Below, one piece after another: positions 9,518-17,770 of a stretch of DNA of 64,000 bases (position 1 is the stretch's first letter; each line of letters begins with the position of its first letter). The notes under the pieces were generated by a model. That model had not been told where the DNA came from. It searched no databases and saw only the letters and a list, made by a program, of their open reading frames with translations. A program made the translations under genes and the position numbers. This DNA is from an uncultured cyanobacterium (GTDB lineage Bacteria; Cyanobacteriota; Cyanobacteriia; Cyanobacteriales; Chroococcidiopsidaceae). The stretch is taken from positions 25,573 through 89,572 of the forward strand of contig CAMIFA010000001.1 of assembly GCA_946221495.1 (NCBI GenBank), in the 5' to 3' direction.

Positions 9518-11089
9518 GTGTTCAGTATAAATTGGTTGCAAAAAATTACCAAAGCGCTAATAACAGGAATTTTGGTTTTGAGTTTAATCAGTTGTAGTGA
9601 TAGAATCGTGGACTCCTCCAGTGTACGTGCTGCAACTCCCACAGGCGATCGCAGCATTACTCCTACTCAACCGTCCGGCAGCATTACCGAAGTTTCCCCG
9701 CCGGAAGTTATTCAAGAACTACGTCAAGTATTAGAAACTCACCAGCCGCAAGTAAAAATCTTGGCTCCGCAACTCAACGAGGTTCTCCAAGACGACACAA
9801 TCACAGCACAGTTCCAGGTTCAGGACTTACCAATCTTTAAGAACCAAGAACTCGATATGGGTCCCCACCTGCACGTTATTCTTGACAATCAACCGTATAT
9901 AGCGGTTTACGACCTTAGCAAGCCTTTAGTATTTCCCGACTTACCTCCTGGGACTCACACCTTGCGAGTATTTGCCTCACGTCCTTGGCACGAGAGCTTT
10001 AAAAATGAAGGTGCTTACGCCCAGACAACATTTCACATCTTGACAAAAACTGAGGATAACAATCCTAAATTAGACCAACCATTGTTAACCTACAGTCGTC
10101 CCAAAGGTAGCTACGGGGCAGAACCAATCTTACTAGACTTCTACCTAACCAATGCTCCCCTACATCTTATTGCCCAAAATTCGCAGGATGAAATTAGCGA
10201 TTGGCGGATTCGTTGCACAATTAATGGGAATAGCTTTGTTTTAGATCGCTGGCAACCTATCTACCTAAAAGGATTTAAGCCAGGAGAAAACTGGGTACAG
10301 CTAGAGTTTTTAGATGAAAAAGGAAACTCTGTTTCAAATGTCTTTAATAACACAGCACGGCTAATTACTTACGAACCCAAAGGCACAGACACACTTTCTA
10401 AGTTAGTAAGAGGCGAACTAACAGCCGCTCAAGCCCTAGCAATTGTAGATCCAAATATTACAAATTTAGAGACAACGCCCACACCAACGACAACAACACC
10501 GGAAACTCCGCTAGAAGATCCGAATAACCCTGAGGCTAATGCCGAAACTGATACAACACCAGCAGAAATAAAAACAAAAAAACCAGGCGGGTTCTTCAAT
10601 CGTCGCCGTTCAACGACTACACTGCCTCCTACACCACCAGAAGCAAATCAAACTGCACCAGAATTAGTTACTCCACCTGAACCGGAGCAACCAAAATCAC
10701 AACTGCAAACACCATCAACAGAAACTACTCCCCAAGTAGAAATAGAAACAAAAAAACCAGGCGGGTTCTTCAATCGTCGCCGCCGTTCAACGACTACACC
10801 ATCAGAAGCAAATCAAACTGCACCAGAATTAGTTACTCCACCTGAACCAGAGCAACCAGAACCACAACTGCAAACGCCATCAACAGAAACTACTCCCCAA
10901 GTAGAACCAAATCAGTTAGCTGAACCACAACCAAAATCTGGTGGCTTCTTCAATCGCTTCCGCCGTCCATCTGCTAAACCTTCCGACTTACCTCCAACTC
11001 CACCGGAGATTACTGAACCATTACCTGAAGTTTTACCGCCGGAAACGACTCCTCAAATAGAAATATCTAAACCAGAGTCATCTCCATAG
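9518..11089 (+). CDS. Putative lipoprotein with repeated GGFFNRRR tail
   Basis: 523 residues from a GTG start at 9518, with TTAGGAG about 9 nt upstream. A signal peptide ends in a lipobox, LISC, with the cysteine near residue 26. Residues about 75-175 look like a beta-sandwich domain (VKILAPQLNEVL, PHLHVILDN, PPGTHTLRVFASRPWH), and a second such region runs to about 290. From about 320 onward the protein is rich in Pro, Thr and Glu and carries a unit of nearly 60 residues twice plus a degenerate third copy. Each copy begins with [KS]xGGFFNRxRR. I do not recognise the family. Export to the periplasm and membrane anchoring are inferred from the signal. It is divergent from psaA and appears monocistronic. 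Confidence 0.82.
   Translation: MFSINWLQKITKALITGILVLSLISCSDRIVDSSSVRAATPTGDRSITPTQPSGSITEVSPPEVIQELRQVLETHQPQVKILAPQLNEVLQDDTITAQFQVQDLPIFKNQELDMGPHLHVILDNQPYIAVYDLSKPLVFPDLPPGTHTLRVFASRPWHESFKNEGAYAQTTFHILTKTEDNNPKLDQPLLTYSRPKGSYGAEPILLDFYLTNAPLHLIAQNSQDEISDWRIRCTINGNSFVLDRWQPIYLKGFKPGENWVQLEFLDEKGNSVSNVFNNTARLITYEPKGTDTLSKLVRGELTAAQALAIVDPNITNLETTPTPTTTTPETPLEDPNNPEANAETDTTPAEIKTKKPGGFFNRRRSTTTLPPTPPEANQTAPELVTPPEPEQPKSQLQTPSTETTPQVEIETKKPGGFFNRRRRSTTTPSEANQTAPELVTPPEPEQPEPQLQTPSTETTPQVEPNQLAEPQPKSGGFFNRFRRPSAKPSDLPPTPPEITEPLPEVLPPETTPQIEISKPESSP
10571..10975 (+). repeat. In-frame tandem repeat encoding KKPGGFFNRRR units
   Basis: Two near-identical units with a period of about 177 bp start near 10571 and 10748. 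A third, diverged unit starts near 10935. The second copy has one extra CGC codon, giving four arginines instead of three. The first two units are almost identical at DNA level, so the duplication is recent or kept uniform by conversion. Confidence 0.85.
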
Positions 11090-11309
11090 GCAACAGTTGC
11101 TTTATCTAAAGCTTCTAACTCAAGGGAGAAGATTCTATAACCAACCCTTGAGTAAAGTATTGACCTGGTAAGTCGTGGGAAAGTCCTTCACTTTTCGACA
11201 TTAATCTCATAACTGAAGTCTTGTAATCTAGGTAGGGGTAATAAATTCATTTACCTACACCAAAGGTAATCACGAAAAGTTCCACATCCAGAATTAATGG
11301 AGATTTGAG

Positions 11310-11714
11310 ATGAAAATAATTAGTCGGTTACGAGCCATTGGATTACGCCAAATTATTACTATTTTTTTGGCAACTATGACATTTTTAGTTGTGCCTGCCT
11401 TTAGCTACAGTGCATCGCTGCAAGCGCAAGCTGCAACACCAACTGTTGGTTCAGACTTTAAGTCTGCTGATCCTGATGTAGACGCTGGTACTGTAAGGCG
11501 GATTCAAGAAAAGGCTGAAGATTTGGGTGATAGACCAGAAAAACCTATTGGTGAGACTGGTTTAGAAAACATTAAACAGCTAGGAGAAAGTATTCCTAAA
11601 ACCATTGACCTAAGAGCGCGTCAAGCAGGTTCTGCATACAACCCCAAAGAACCAAATAGAAAGGAAGCTATGGATCGCAATGAAGCAAATGTTGGCAAAA
11701 ATGACCCCAAGTAA
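11310..11714 (+). CDS. Small exported protein, paralogue of the one at 16238-16645
   Basis: 134 residues. The N-terminus MKIISRLRAIGLRQI is followed by a hydrophobic segment and a cleavage-like site after LQAQA, so a signal peptide of about 40 residues is likely. The mature part is short, charged and probably disordered (RRIQEKAEDLGDRPEKPIG). The leader AATGGAGATTT lies directly before the start and is shared with the paralogue on the other strand at 16 kb. It resembles cyanobacterial proteins often labelled low-temperature-induced, but that label is a weak inference. Its cellular role is unknown. It lies 220 bp downstream of the repeat-tailed lipoprotein and is probably transcribed alone. 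Confidence 0.8.
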   Translation: MKIISRLRAIGLRQIITIFLATMTFLVVPAFSYSASLQAQAATPTVGSDFKSADPDVDAGTVRRIQEKAEDLGDRPEKPIGETGLENIKQLGESIPKTIDLRARQAGSAYNPKEPNRKEAMDRNEANVGKNDPK

Positions 11715-11880
11715 CTGTAAAGGATAGTGTTTGAATCAGATTTTTGGGTGAATTTCTGACACTATTTTCCACCTATTCTCTATATCTATTAAAGCCTAGA
11801 ATTGGTTACTGCCCAATCTACTTGTGTAGGAGTGGGATTAGCTTGAGCCAGTTCTAGGTTATTTAGCATTTAATAAAGCT

Positions 11881-12023
11881 CAGGACTTACGCAAAAATCG
11901 CTCAACAGCTTTATTTATCGTAGACGCTTTGCAGCTTGCCGTAGGCTACCGCCTTCACGTAGTGTAGCGACAGCGTTTAGACGCCAAAAACGCTCCTGTA
12001 TTCTGAGAGTGTACGTAAGTCCT
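11881..12023. mobile_element. MITE-like element with CAGGACTTACGCA ends, copy 1 (with internal insertion)
   Basis: The left end is CAGGACTTACGCA and the right end is TACGTAAGTCCT. The outer parts match the 93-bp copy at 38337-38429 in reverse orientation. About 50 extra bases in the middle (GTAGACGCTTTGC...GTTTAGACGCC) look like a second, nested cyanobacterial repeat. It lies about 110 bp before the thioredoxin-NHL gene. Confidence 0.75.
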
Positions 12024-12132
12024 AAAAGCTTATTGAATATCCTCAGCCTAGCAATACTTTGTTAAATAACTAAAGTAATACCAACAGTAAGAAAATACCA
12101 AACACAGAGCTAAGAAGTACGAAGGAGATTGC

Positions 12133-13686
12133 ATGAAGATGCCCCGCGTTAGAGCGCCAGAATTACCCCAAAATCAAGCGTGGCTCAACACTAATAAGCC
12201 TTTATCCCTTCAGGAACTCAAAGGCAGAGTTGTAATTTTAGACTTCTGGACTTACTGCTGTATTAACTGCTTGCACGTCCTACCCCAACTAAAGTATTTA
12301 GAACAAAAATATCAAGATAGTTTGACTGTAATTGGTGTCCACTCAGCCAAATTTGACAACGAAAAAGAAATTGAAAACATCCGTCAAGCTATTCTGCGCT
12401 ATGACATTGAGCATCCAGTATTAGTTGATAGTAACTTTGATGTTTGGCAACAATATGCTGTTCGTGCTTGGCCAACATTGATGATTATTGATCCTGAAGG
12501 ATACGTAATTGGCTACGTATCTGGTGAGGGCAATAAAGATGTTTTAGAGCAATTAATTCAACAGCTAATTAAGGAACACGGAGAAAAAGGTACGATCAAT
12601 TTTCAAGAATTTAGCCTGATGCTAGAAAAACAGCGACAGCCATTAATAACTCCTCTGGCTTTTCCGGGTAAAGTTCTAGCTAGTGTAGATAAGTTGTTTA
12701 TTGCCGATTCTGGGCATCATCGAATTGTTGTTAGTAGCTTAGACGGAGAAATTTTGCATTTAATTGGCACTGGAAACCAAGGGTTAAAAGATGGTTCATT
12801 TGCCGAAGCTGAGTTTTCTGCACCACAAGGAATGGTGTTTGATCAAGATAACCAAGTATTGTATGTTGCTGATACTGAAAATCATGCCTTGCGACTTATT
12901 GATTTTAAACGTCAGATAGTTAAAGCGATCGCTGGCACTGGTGAGCAAAGCCGCAATGTTCATCCTCGTGGTGGTTCTGGGTTAGAAACTGCCCTAAATT
13001 CACCTTGGGATTTAGCAAAGGTGGGCGATTCGCCTCAAGGCGACAGCTACGCTTCACAGCTATTCATTGCTATGGCTGGTTCTCACCAAATCTGGGAAAT
13101 GAATTTAGCAACTGGCGTTGTTAAAACTTATGCTGGTACGGGTAGTGAAGCTTGTGTAGATGGTTCACTAGATCAGTCTGTGTTTGCTCAACCCAGTGGC
13201 ATTACTAGTGATGGCAAACAGCTATTTGTTGCTGATAGTGAAGTTAGTTCAATTCGCAGCGTGGGTATAGTTGAGCCACAAGTAAAGACAATTTGTGGTA
13301 GCGGTGAATTATTCGGCTTTGGTGATGTTGATGGTAAGGGTACAGAAGTTAAGCTGCAACATTGCTTAGGTGTGGAATATGCCCAAGATACTCTTTGGAT
13401 AGCAGATACATACAATCACAAAATCAAAGCAGTTAATCCGCGCGATGGTAGCTGTAAAACTGTTCTGGGAGATGGTGTAGCTGGGTTAGGAAACGGTCAA
13501 GGTACAAATACGCGCTTTAGTGAGCCTTCTGGGTTAAGTGTTGTTGGTTCTAACCTTTATGTCGCTGATACTAATAATCATGTTATTCGCTCTGTGGATC
13601 TAGATACGCTCAGTGTTACAACAATGCAGTTTCCTGAATTGTGCGCTCCAGATGTATGTATTCCGGTTGCAAGCGCGAGTTACTAA
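12133..13686 (+). CDS. Thioredoxin-like plus NHL-repeat protein (NHLRC2 type)
   Basis: 517 residues. The N-terminal thioredoxin fold (about 20-150) contains YCCINC, with the redox pair C43-I-N-C46 and the cis-proline region AWPTLMIID. From about 170 to 500 there are at least five NHL repeats (IADSGHHRIVV, VADTENHALRLID, IADTYNHKIKAV, VADTNNHVIRSVD), expected to form a beta-propeller. The same architecture defines animal NHLRC2 and bacterial homologues. No signal peptide is seen, so it is probably cytoplasmic. The start ATG at 12133 has GAAGGAG upstream. Residues about 298-309 (GDSPQGDSYASQ) look like an in-frame repeat insertion. The function is unproven, with a disulfide/redox role inferred. 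Confidence 0.9.
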   Translation: MKMPRVRAPELPQNQAWLNTNKPLSLQELKGRVVILDFWTYCCINCLHVLPQLKYLEQKYQDSLTVIGVHSAKFDNEKEIENIRQAILRYDIEHPVLVDSNFDVWQQYAVRAWPTLMIIDPEGYVIGYVSGEGNKDVLEQLIQQLIKEHGEKGTINFQEFSLMLEKQRQPLITPLAFPGKVLASVDKLFIADSGHHRIVVSSLDGEILHLIGTGNQGLKDGSFAEAEFSAPQGMVFDQDNQVLYVADTENHALRLIDFKRQIVKAIAGTGEQSRNVHPRGGSGLETALNSPWDLAKVGDSPQGDSYASQLFIAMAGSHQIWEMNLATGVVKTYAGTGSEACVDGSLDQSVFAQPSGITSDGKQLFVADSEVSSIRSVGIVEPQVKTICGSGELFGFGDVDGKGTEVKLQHCLGVEYAQDTLWIADTYNHKIKAVNPRDGSCKTVLGDGVAGLGNGQGTNTRFSEPSGLSVVGSNLYVADTNNHVIRSVDLDTLSVTTMQFPELCAPDVCIPVASASY

Positions 13687-13865
13687 AGAATAATTCAGCA
13701 AGCTGATTTGATAAATTATTAGCTTTGAAAGTAGCGATTGAGCGATCGCTGCTTTTTAGTAGTCTGGTGATAACTGCGTCTTTGTTAACACAGTCATGAT
13801 TGCCAACGGGGTAAACTGTGGAAGCTAGCTTAGAGAATAAATCTCATTGTTAAAAACGGTGTTAT

Positions 13866-16130
13866 ATGTCTTCATTTTTATTGGAAGTCGGTACAGAAGA
13901 ATTACCTGCAAGCTTTGTGGCTGATGCAATTGAGCAATGGCGATCGCGTATTCCCCAAAGTCTTACAGAAAATAGCCTCACTGCTGAAACAATTGAAGTT
14001 TATGGTACACCCCGACGCTTGGCAGTGTTAATCAAAGGCTTACCAAATCAGCAACCAGATAGAGTTGAAGAAATTAAAGGTCCACCAGCACAAGCGGCGT
14101 TTAAAGATGGTAAACCAACAAAAGCAGCCGAAGGCTTTGCCAAAAAGCAGGGTGTAGAAATAGACAAACTAGAAATTCGCCCTACAGATAAAGGAGAGTT
14201 TGTCTTTGTCAAGGTAAATTTTTCTGGTCGTCCAACGGCAGAAATCCTGACGCAACTAGTCCAATTATGGATTTTCGGATTAGAGGGTAAACGGTTGATG
14301 CGCTGGGGAGATGGTGATCTTAAGTTTGCACGACCGATTACTTGGTTAGTAGCTTTATTAGATACAGAGGTACTGCCGATTGAGATTGTTAATGGTTCCG
14401 AGATCATCAAGAGCGATCGCATATCTCAAGGACATCGAGTTTTACATCCAGCATCAGTTATTATTTCTCAGCCAGAAGATTATGTTACGAGTTTACGCTC
14501 TGCTTTTGTAGAGGTCGATCCAAATCAGCGTAGTGCCAAAATTGCAGAACAAGTCCAAACTGCTGCTCAAAGCTTAGATGGTCGTGTTGCCATATATCCA
14601 GAATTACTAGCGGAAGTTACAAACCTTTTAGAATGGTCTGACGCTGTTGTGGGAAAATTTGACCCAGAATTCTTGAGCTTGCCACCAGAAGTAATTACTA
14701 CTGTAATGGTGACTCACCAGCGCTATTTTCCAATTTTTACAGCGAAGAGCGATCGCTCTATCAATCAAAATCAAACACAAGAAGGAGTCGCATCGTCCCA
14801 AATTCCTCCAGAAGCTACCGCTACTCTACTACCGTGTTTCATCACAGTTTCTAACGGCGATCCAGCTAAATCAGACATTATTGCTGCTGGTAACGAACGA
14901 GTAATCCGCGCTCGGTTAGCAGATGGTCAATTTTTCTACAAAGCTGACTTAGCAAAGCCGCTATTAAGCTATTTACCGCAACTAGAGACAGTAACTTTCC
15001 AAGAAGATTTAGGTTCGGTACGTGCCAAGGTGGAGCGACTAAGTAAAATAGCTCAACAAATTACCGATCAGTTGCAATTAGGTGAAGATGACTGCAATCT
15101 GATTCAAAGAGCAGCTTTACTGTGTAAGGCTGACCTTGTTACTCAAATGGTATATGAATTTCCGGAATTGCAAGGAATAATGGGACACAAATATGCCTTA
15201 GCGAGTGGGGAACCAGAAGCAGTAGCAACAGCAATTGAGGAGCATTATCTACCACGCGGCGCGAGCGATCGCTTACCGAGTAATTTAGTTGCTCAAGTTG
15301 TAAGTTTAGCTGACAGACTCGATACTTTAGTCAGTATTTTTGGGTTAGGAATGTTGCCTACAGGTTCGAGTGATCCTTTTGCTCTACGCCGTAATGCTAA
15401 CGCTGTGATTAAAATCATTTGGGAGAATGATTTAACTATCAATCTAGCTAAATTGTTGGAGCAAATTGTTACAGATTTTGTTGCTGCTCATCCCCAAACA
15501 CAACAAGGGGAATTATTACACAACCTACGAGAATTCTGTCTTCAAAGAATCCGCAATCAGTTACAAGAAGAACGAACTATTGATTATGACTTAGTAAATG
15601 CGGTTTTAGGAGAAAATGACCCGGAATACTCAGAACGAGCGTTGCAAGATTTATTAGATGTACGCGATCGCGCTTTATTTTTACAAACGATCCGCAATAA
15701 TGGCACTCTAGACAAAATCTACGAAACTGTTAACCGTTCTACTCGTTTAGCAGCGCAAGGAAACTTAGATACTACGTCCTTAAATCCCCAAGGTTTAGTA
15801 AATCCACAATTATTTCAAAAGTTCTCAGAACAAGCTTTTTATGATGCTTTAGTACAGTTATTACCCCAAACTCAAACTGCACAACAACACCGCAATTATG
15901 AGCAGTTAGTAGAAGCACTAAGCCAAATTGCTCCTACAGTTAGCAACTTTTTTGATGGTTCTGAAAGTGTTTTAGTAATGGATTCTGATCCTGACATCCG
16001 CTTTAATCGTTTGAACTTGTTGGGTTTACTACGTAATCACGCTCGTGTACTAGCAGATTTTGGAGCTATTGTGAAAACACTGCGAGTTCCTAGTATAGTT
16101 ATTTCGCCTGTTTTTGGTAGTCAACAGTAA
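13866..16130 (+). CDS. glyS: Glycyl-tRNA synthetase beta subunit
   Basis: 754 residues, slightly longer than the usual ~700-720. The start MSSFLLEVGTEELPASFV is the standard GlyS N-terminus, and the catalytic-domain motifs (KRLMRWGD, VTHQRYFPIF, RVIRARLADGQFFY, FQEDLGSVRAKVERL) are all present. With GlyQ it charges tRNA-Gly as an alpha2-beta2 enzyme in the cytoplasm. An extra, low-complexity stretch at about residues 296-322 explains the added length; it begins at a HIP1-containing site and is probably a surface loop insertion. glyQ is not in view. A hairpin at 16150-16190 can act as its terminator. Confidence 0.97.
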   Translation: MSSFLLEVGTEELPASFVADAIEQWRSRIPQSLTENSLTAETIEVYGTPRRLAVLIKGLPNQQPDRVEEIKGPPAQAAFKDGKPTKAAEGFAKKQGVEIDKLEIRPTDKGEFVFVKVNFSGRPTAEILTQLVQLWIFGLEGKRLMRWGDGDLKFARPITWLVALLDTEVLPIEIVNGSEIIKSDRISQGHRVLHPASVIISQPEDYVTSLRSAFVEVDPNQRSAKIAEQVQTAAQSLDGRVAIYPELLAEVTNLLEWSDAVVGKFDPEFLSLPPEVITTVMVTHQRYFPIFTAKSDRSINQNQTQEGVASSQIPPEATATLLPCFITVSNGDPAKSDIIAAGNERVIRARLADGQFFYKADLAKPLLSYLPQLETVTFQEDLGSVRAKVERLSKIAQQITDQLQLGEDDCNLIQRAALLCKADLVTQMVYEFPELQGIMGHKYALASGEPEAVATAIEEHYLPRGASDRLPSNLVAQVVSLADRLDTLVSIFGLGMLPTGSSDPFALRRNANAVIKIIWENDLTINLAKLLEQIVTDFVAAHPQTQQGELLHNLREFCLQRIRNQLQEERTIDYDLVNAVLGENDPEYSERALQDLLDVRDRALFLQTIRNNGTLDKIYETVNRSTRLAAQGNLDTTSLNPQGLVNPQLFQKFSEQAFYDALVQLLPQTQTAQQHRNYEQLVEALSQIAPTVSNFFDGSESVLVMDSDPDIRFNRLNLLGLLRNHARVLADFGAIVKTLRVPSIVISPVFGSQQ

Positions 16131-16149
16131 GGAGTATTTATAAAAATAA

Positions 16150-16190
16150 ATCCCTCCTTAATTTCCTTAAATAAGTGAGTTAGGAGGGAT
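16150..16190. terminator. Hairpin between convergent glyS and the small secreted-protein gene
   Basis: 9-bp arms ATCCCTCCT / AGGAGGGAT with a 23-nt loop lie 20 bp after the glyS stop and 48 bp beyond the stop of the convergent gene. The position suits a bidirectional terminator. The large loop and lack of a long T run keep the call tentative. Confidence 0.5.
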
Positions 16191-16237
16191 ATGTAAAGTT
16201 GCTTAGACTGTTCTACAGATTATTTACAACTCTAGTC

Positions 16238-16645
16238 TTAATCGTTTCCAGTTACCACGTCTTCAAGCTGCCTAACAGCCTTTTTTGTACCTGGATCAAT
16301 TGGTTCATCAAGATTGAGTTTTTCTTTGACTGACTCAAATATATTCTTATTGGGATCTTTAGCGCTTTCTGCGGCTCTATTTGTTACCTTTATCCCCTCA
16401 TCTTTTAAAAGTTTAGCTGATTTTTCCGCATTTTCTTGGATTCTTTCAGCCTTAACTTCAGCCTGGCTTTCAGCACCGTTGGTTTTATAATCAGTCGCTT
16501 CCGGTGTCACTGGTTCTGCTTGCGCTTGTAGCTGATTACCATGAATGTCAAAAGCAGTGCTAAACAAAAATGTTAAACTTACTAGAAAAACAGTTAAAAT
16601 TTGGCGCAGTTTAATATTTTGCAGCGATGAAATCACTCGTTTCAT
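16238..16645 (-). CDS. Small exported protein, paralogue of the one at 11310-11714
   Basis: 135 residues from the ATG at 16645. This start, not the ATG four codons earlier, has GGAGATTTCA ahead of it and aligns with its paralogue. The pattern LRQIxTxFL, a hydrophobic stretch and LQAQAE mark a signal peptide of about 40 residues. The mature part is charged and helical (ERIQENAEKSAK, ESVKEKLNLDEPID), probably an amphipathic coiled segment. Proteins with this kind of ending are sometimes annotated as low-temperature-induced, which I can only suggest. Its upstream region carries a complete MITE at 16692-16798, only 47 bp from the start codon. Confidence 0.8.
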   Translation of the reverse strand: MKRVISSLQNIKLRQILTVFLVSLTFLFSTAFDIHGNQLQAQAEPVTPEATDYKTNGAESQAEVKAERIQENAEKSAKLLKDEGIKVTNRAAESAKDPNKNIFESVKEKLNLDEPIDPGTKKAVRQLEDVVTGND

Positions 16646-16682
16646 TGAAATCTCCATTCAATCTTTTTTGAATTACTTAAAG

Positions 16683-16807
16683 ATATTAACCTTACATGGG
16701 TATCCCTATTAGTAATGTAATAGGCAATGCCGAAAAGATTTTTTAACAATAATATTGTTTTCTATTATCTTGACATTCGGCTAACAATACCCATGTAAAT
16801 ATTAACC
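16683..16807. mobile_element. 107-bp MITE with 12-bp inverted ends and 9-bp target duplication
   Basis: The element runs 16692-16798. Its ends are TTACATGGGTAT and ATACCCATGTAA, a perfect 12-bp inverted repeat. ATATTAACC lies immediately outside both ends (16683-16691 and 16799-16807). Inside, GCCGAA/TTCGGC and AACAAT/ATTGTT continue the symmetry, so the whole element folds into one long imperfect hairpin. It has no coding capacity. A 9-bp duplication is typical of several DDE insertion-sequence families, and the parent is not in the window. Confidence 0.88.
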
Positions 16808-16894
16808 CAGAAAAAGCTTCTGCGAGTTACGTTACAAGTTTTGGGCTTTGGGCGGGAACTGCACATCAGTCCAGGGGTATAGAATCGCTTTTAG

Positions 16895-17052
16895 AGTCCT
16901 TAGTTATTAGTCATCAGTCTTTAGTAATTATACGCACGTAAGCAAAATATCTATTTCCACGCAGATATTATTTGCAGTGTTTGGGGTATGAAGCGGCTCA
17001 ATAAAAGCAGAGTATATACCGAAAAACTAATGACTAATGACTAGTGACTACT
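16895..17052. repeat. Region bounded by degenerate TTAGTCA-type heptamer repeats in opposite orientation
   Basis: Near 16900-16930 the plus strand reads TTAGTTATTAGTCATCAGTC. Near 17024-17050 it reads ACTAATGACTAATGACTAGT, the reverse complement theme. The region between has no gene. It resembles the heptanucleotide STRR sequences known from filamentous cyanobacteria. Confidence 0.55.
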
Positions 17053-17055
17053 TAA

Positions 17056-17685
17056 TCAATGCTCAAACAAGTCTTTAAATTGCAACAAATCTAAGGAAAC
17101 TATAGTCGGCAAACATTTAAAACATTCTTGCGCTAGATTCCAACGCTCTTCTCGTTGCAGCATATTAATTAGCTTTTGCCGCGCACTTAATAAATAACGG
17201 ACATCATTAGCAGCATAGCGCAGTTGCTTTTCCGATAAATTGACAGCATTTCCCCAGTCAGAACTTTGAGCGCTTTTGTCAAGTTCAACTTGTTCTAGTT
17301 CTTGCACTAAATCTTTTAACCCATGACGGTTGGTGTAAGTTCGCGCTAATTTACTGGCGATTTTTGTGCAAAATATAGGTTCTACCTGAATCCCCAGGTT
17401 ATGTCGTAAAGTAGCGACATCGAAACGTGCGAAGTGGAATACTTTAACGATATTCGCTGCTTCCATCAAGCGTTTCAAGTTTGGTGCTGCTGTTTGTCCT
17501 TTAGCAATGCGAATTACGGTGACTCGATCTTGAGGATCGCATAGTTGAACAAGACACAAGCGATCGCGTTGTGGTAGTAAACCCATTGTTTCGGTATCTA
17601 CCGCTATTGCTTCAGCGTTGAGATACTCAGAGAGGATAGTATCACCTAAATCGCGATCGCAAATTTGAAAATCTGCAAATTCCAT
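17056..17685 (-). CDS. Short ribonuclease D-like 3'-5' exonuclease
   Basis: 209 residues from the ATG at 17685; a TTG four codons earlier is a weaker choice. The DEDDy exonuclease motifs are present: AVDTETMGL (Exo I), FHFARFDVATL (Exo II) and YAANDVRYLL (Exo III, with the tyrosine). These hold two magnesium ions and cleave RNA from the 3' end, with roles in tRNA and stable-RNA trimming in the cytoplasm. It lacks the C-terminal HRDC domains of E. coli RNase D, as is normal for the short cyanobacterial version. It stands alone, 73 bp upstream of the first CAP gene on the same strand, with a repeat-rich region after its stop. Confidence 0.9.
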   Translation of the reverse strand: MEFADFQICDRDLGDTILSEYLNAEAIAVDTETMGLLPQRDRLCLVQLCDPQDRVTVIRIAKGQTAAPNLKRLMEAANIVKVFHFARFDVATLRHNLGIQVEPIFCTKIASKLARTYTNRHGLKDLVQELEQVELDKSAQSSDWGNAVNLSEKQLRYAANDVRYLLSARQKLINMLQREERWNLAQECFKCLPTIVSLDLLQFKDLFEH

Positions 17686-17770
17686 TGCACTGCTCAATTA
17701 AGTAAAGTGTTCTTCAGATAACAAAACCATCAGAACACTCTATTATCAAATATTTAGCTGCCAATTATTG

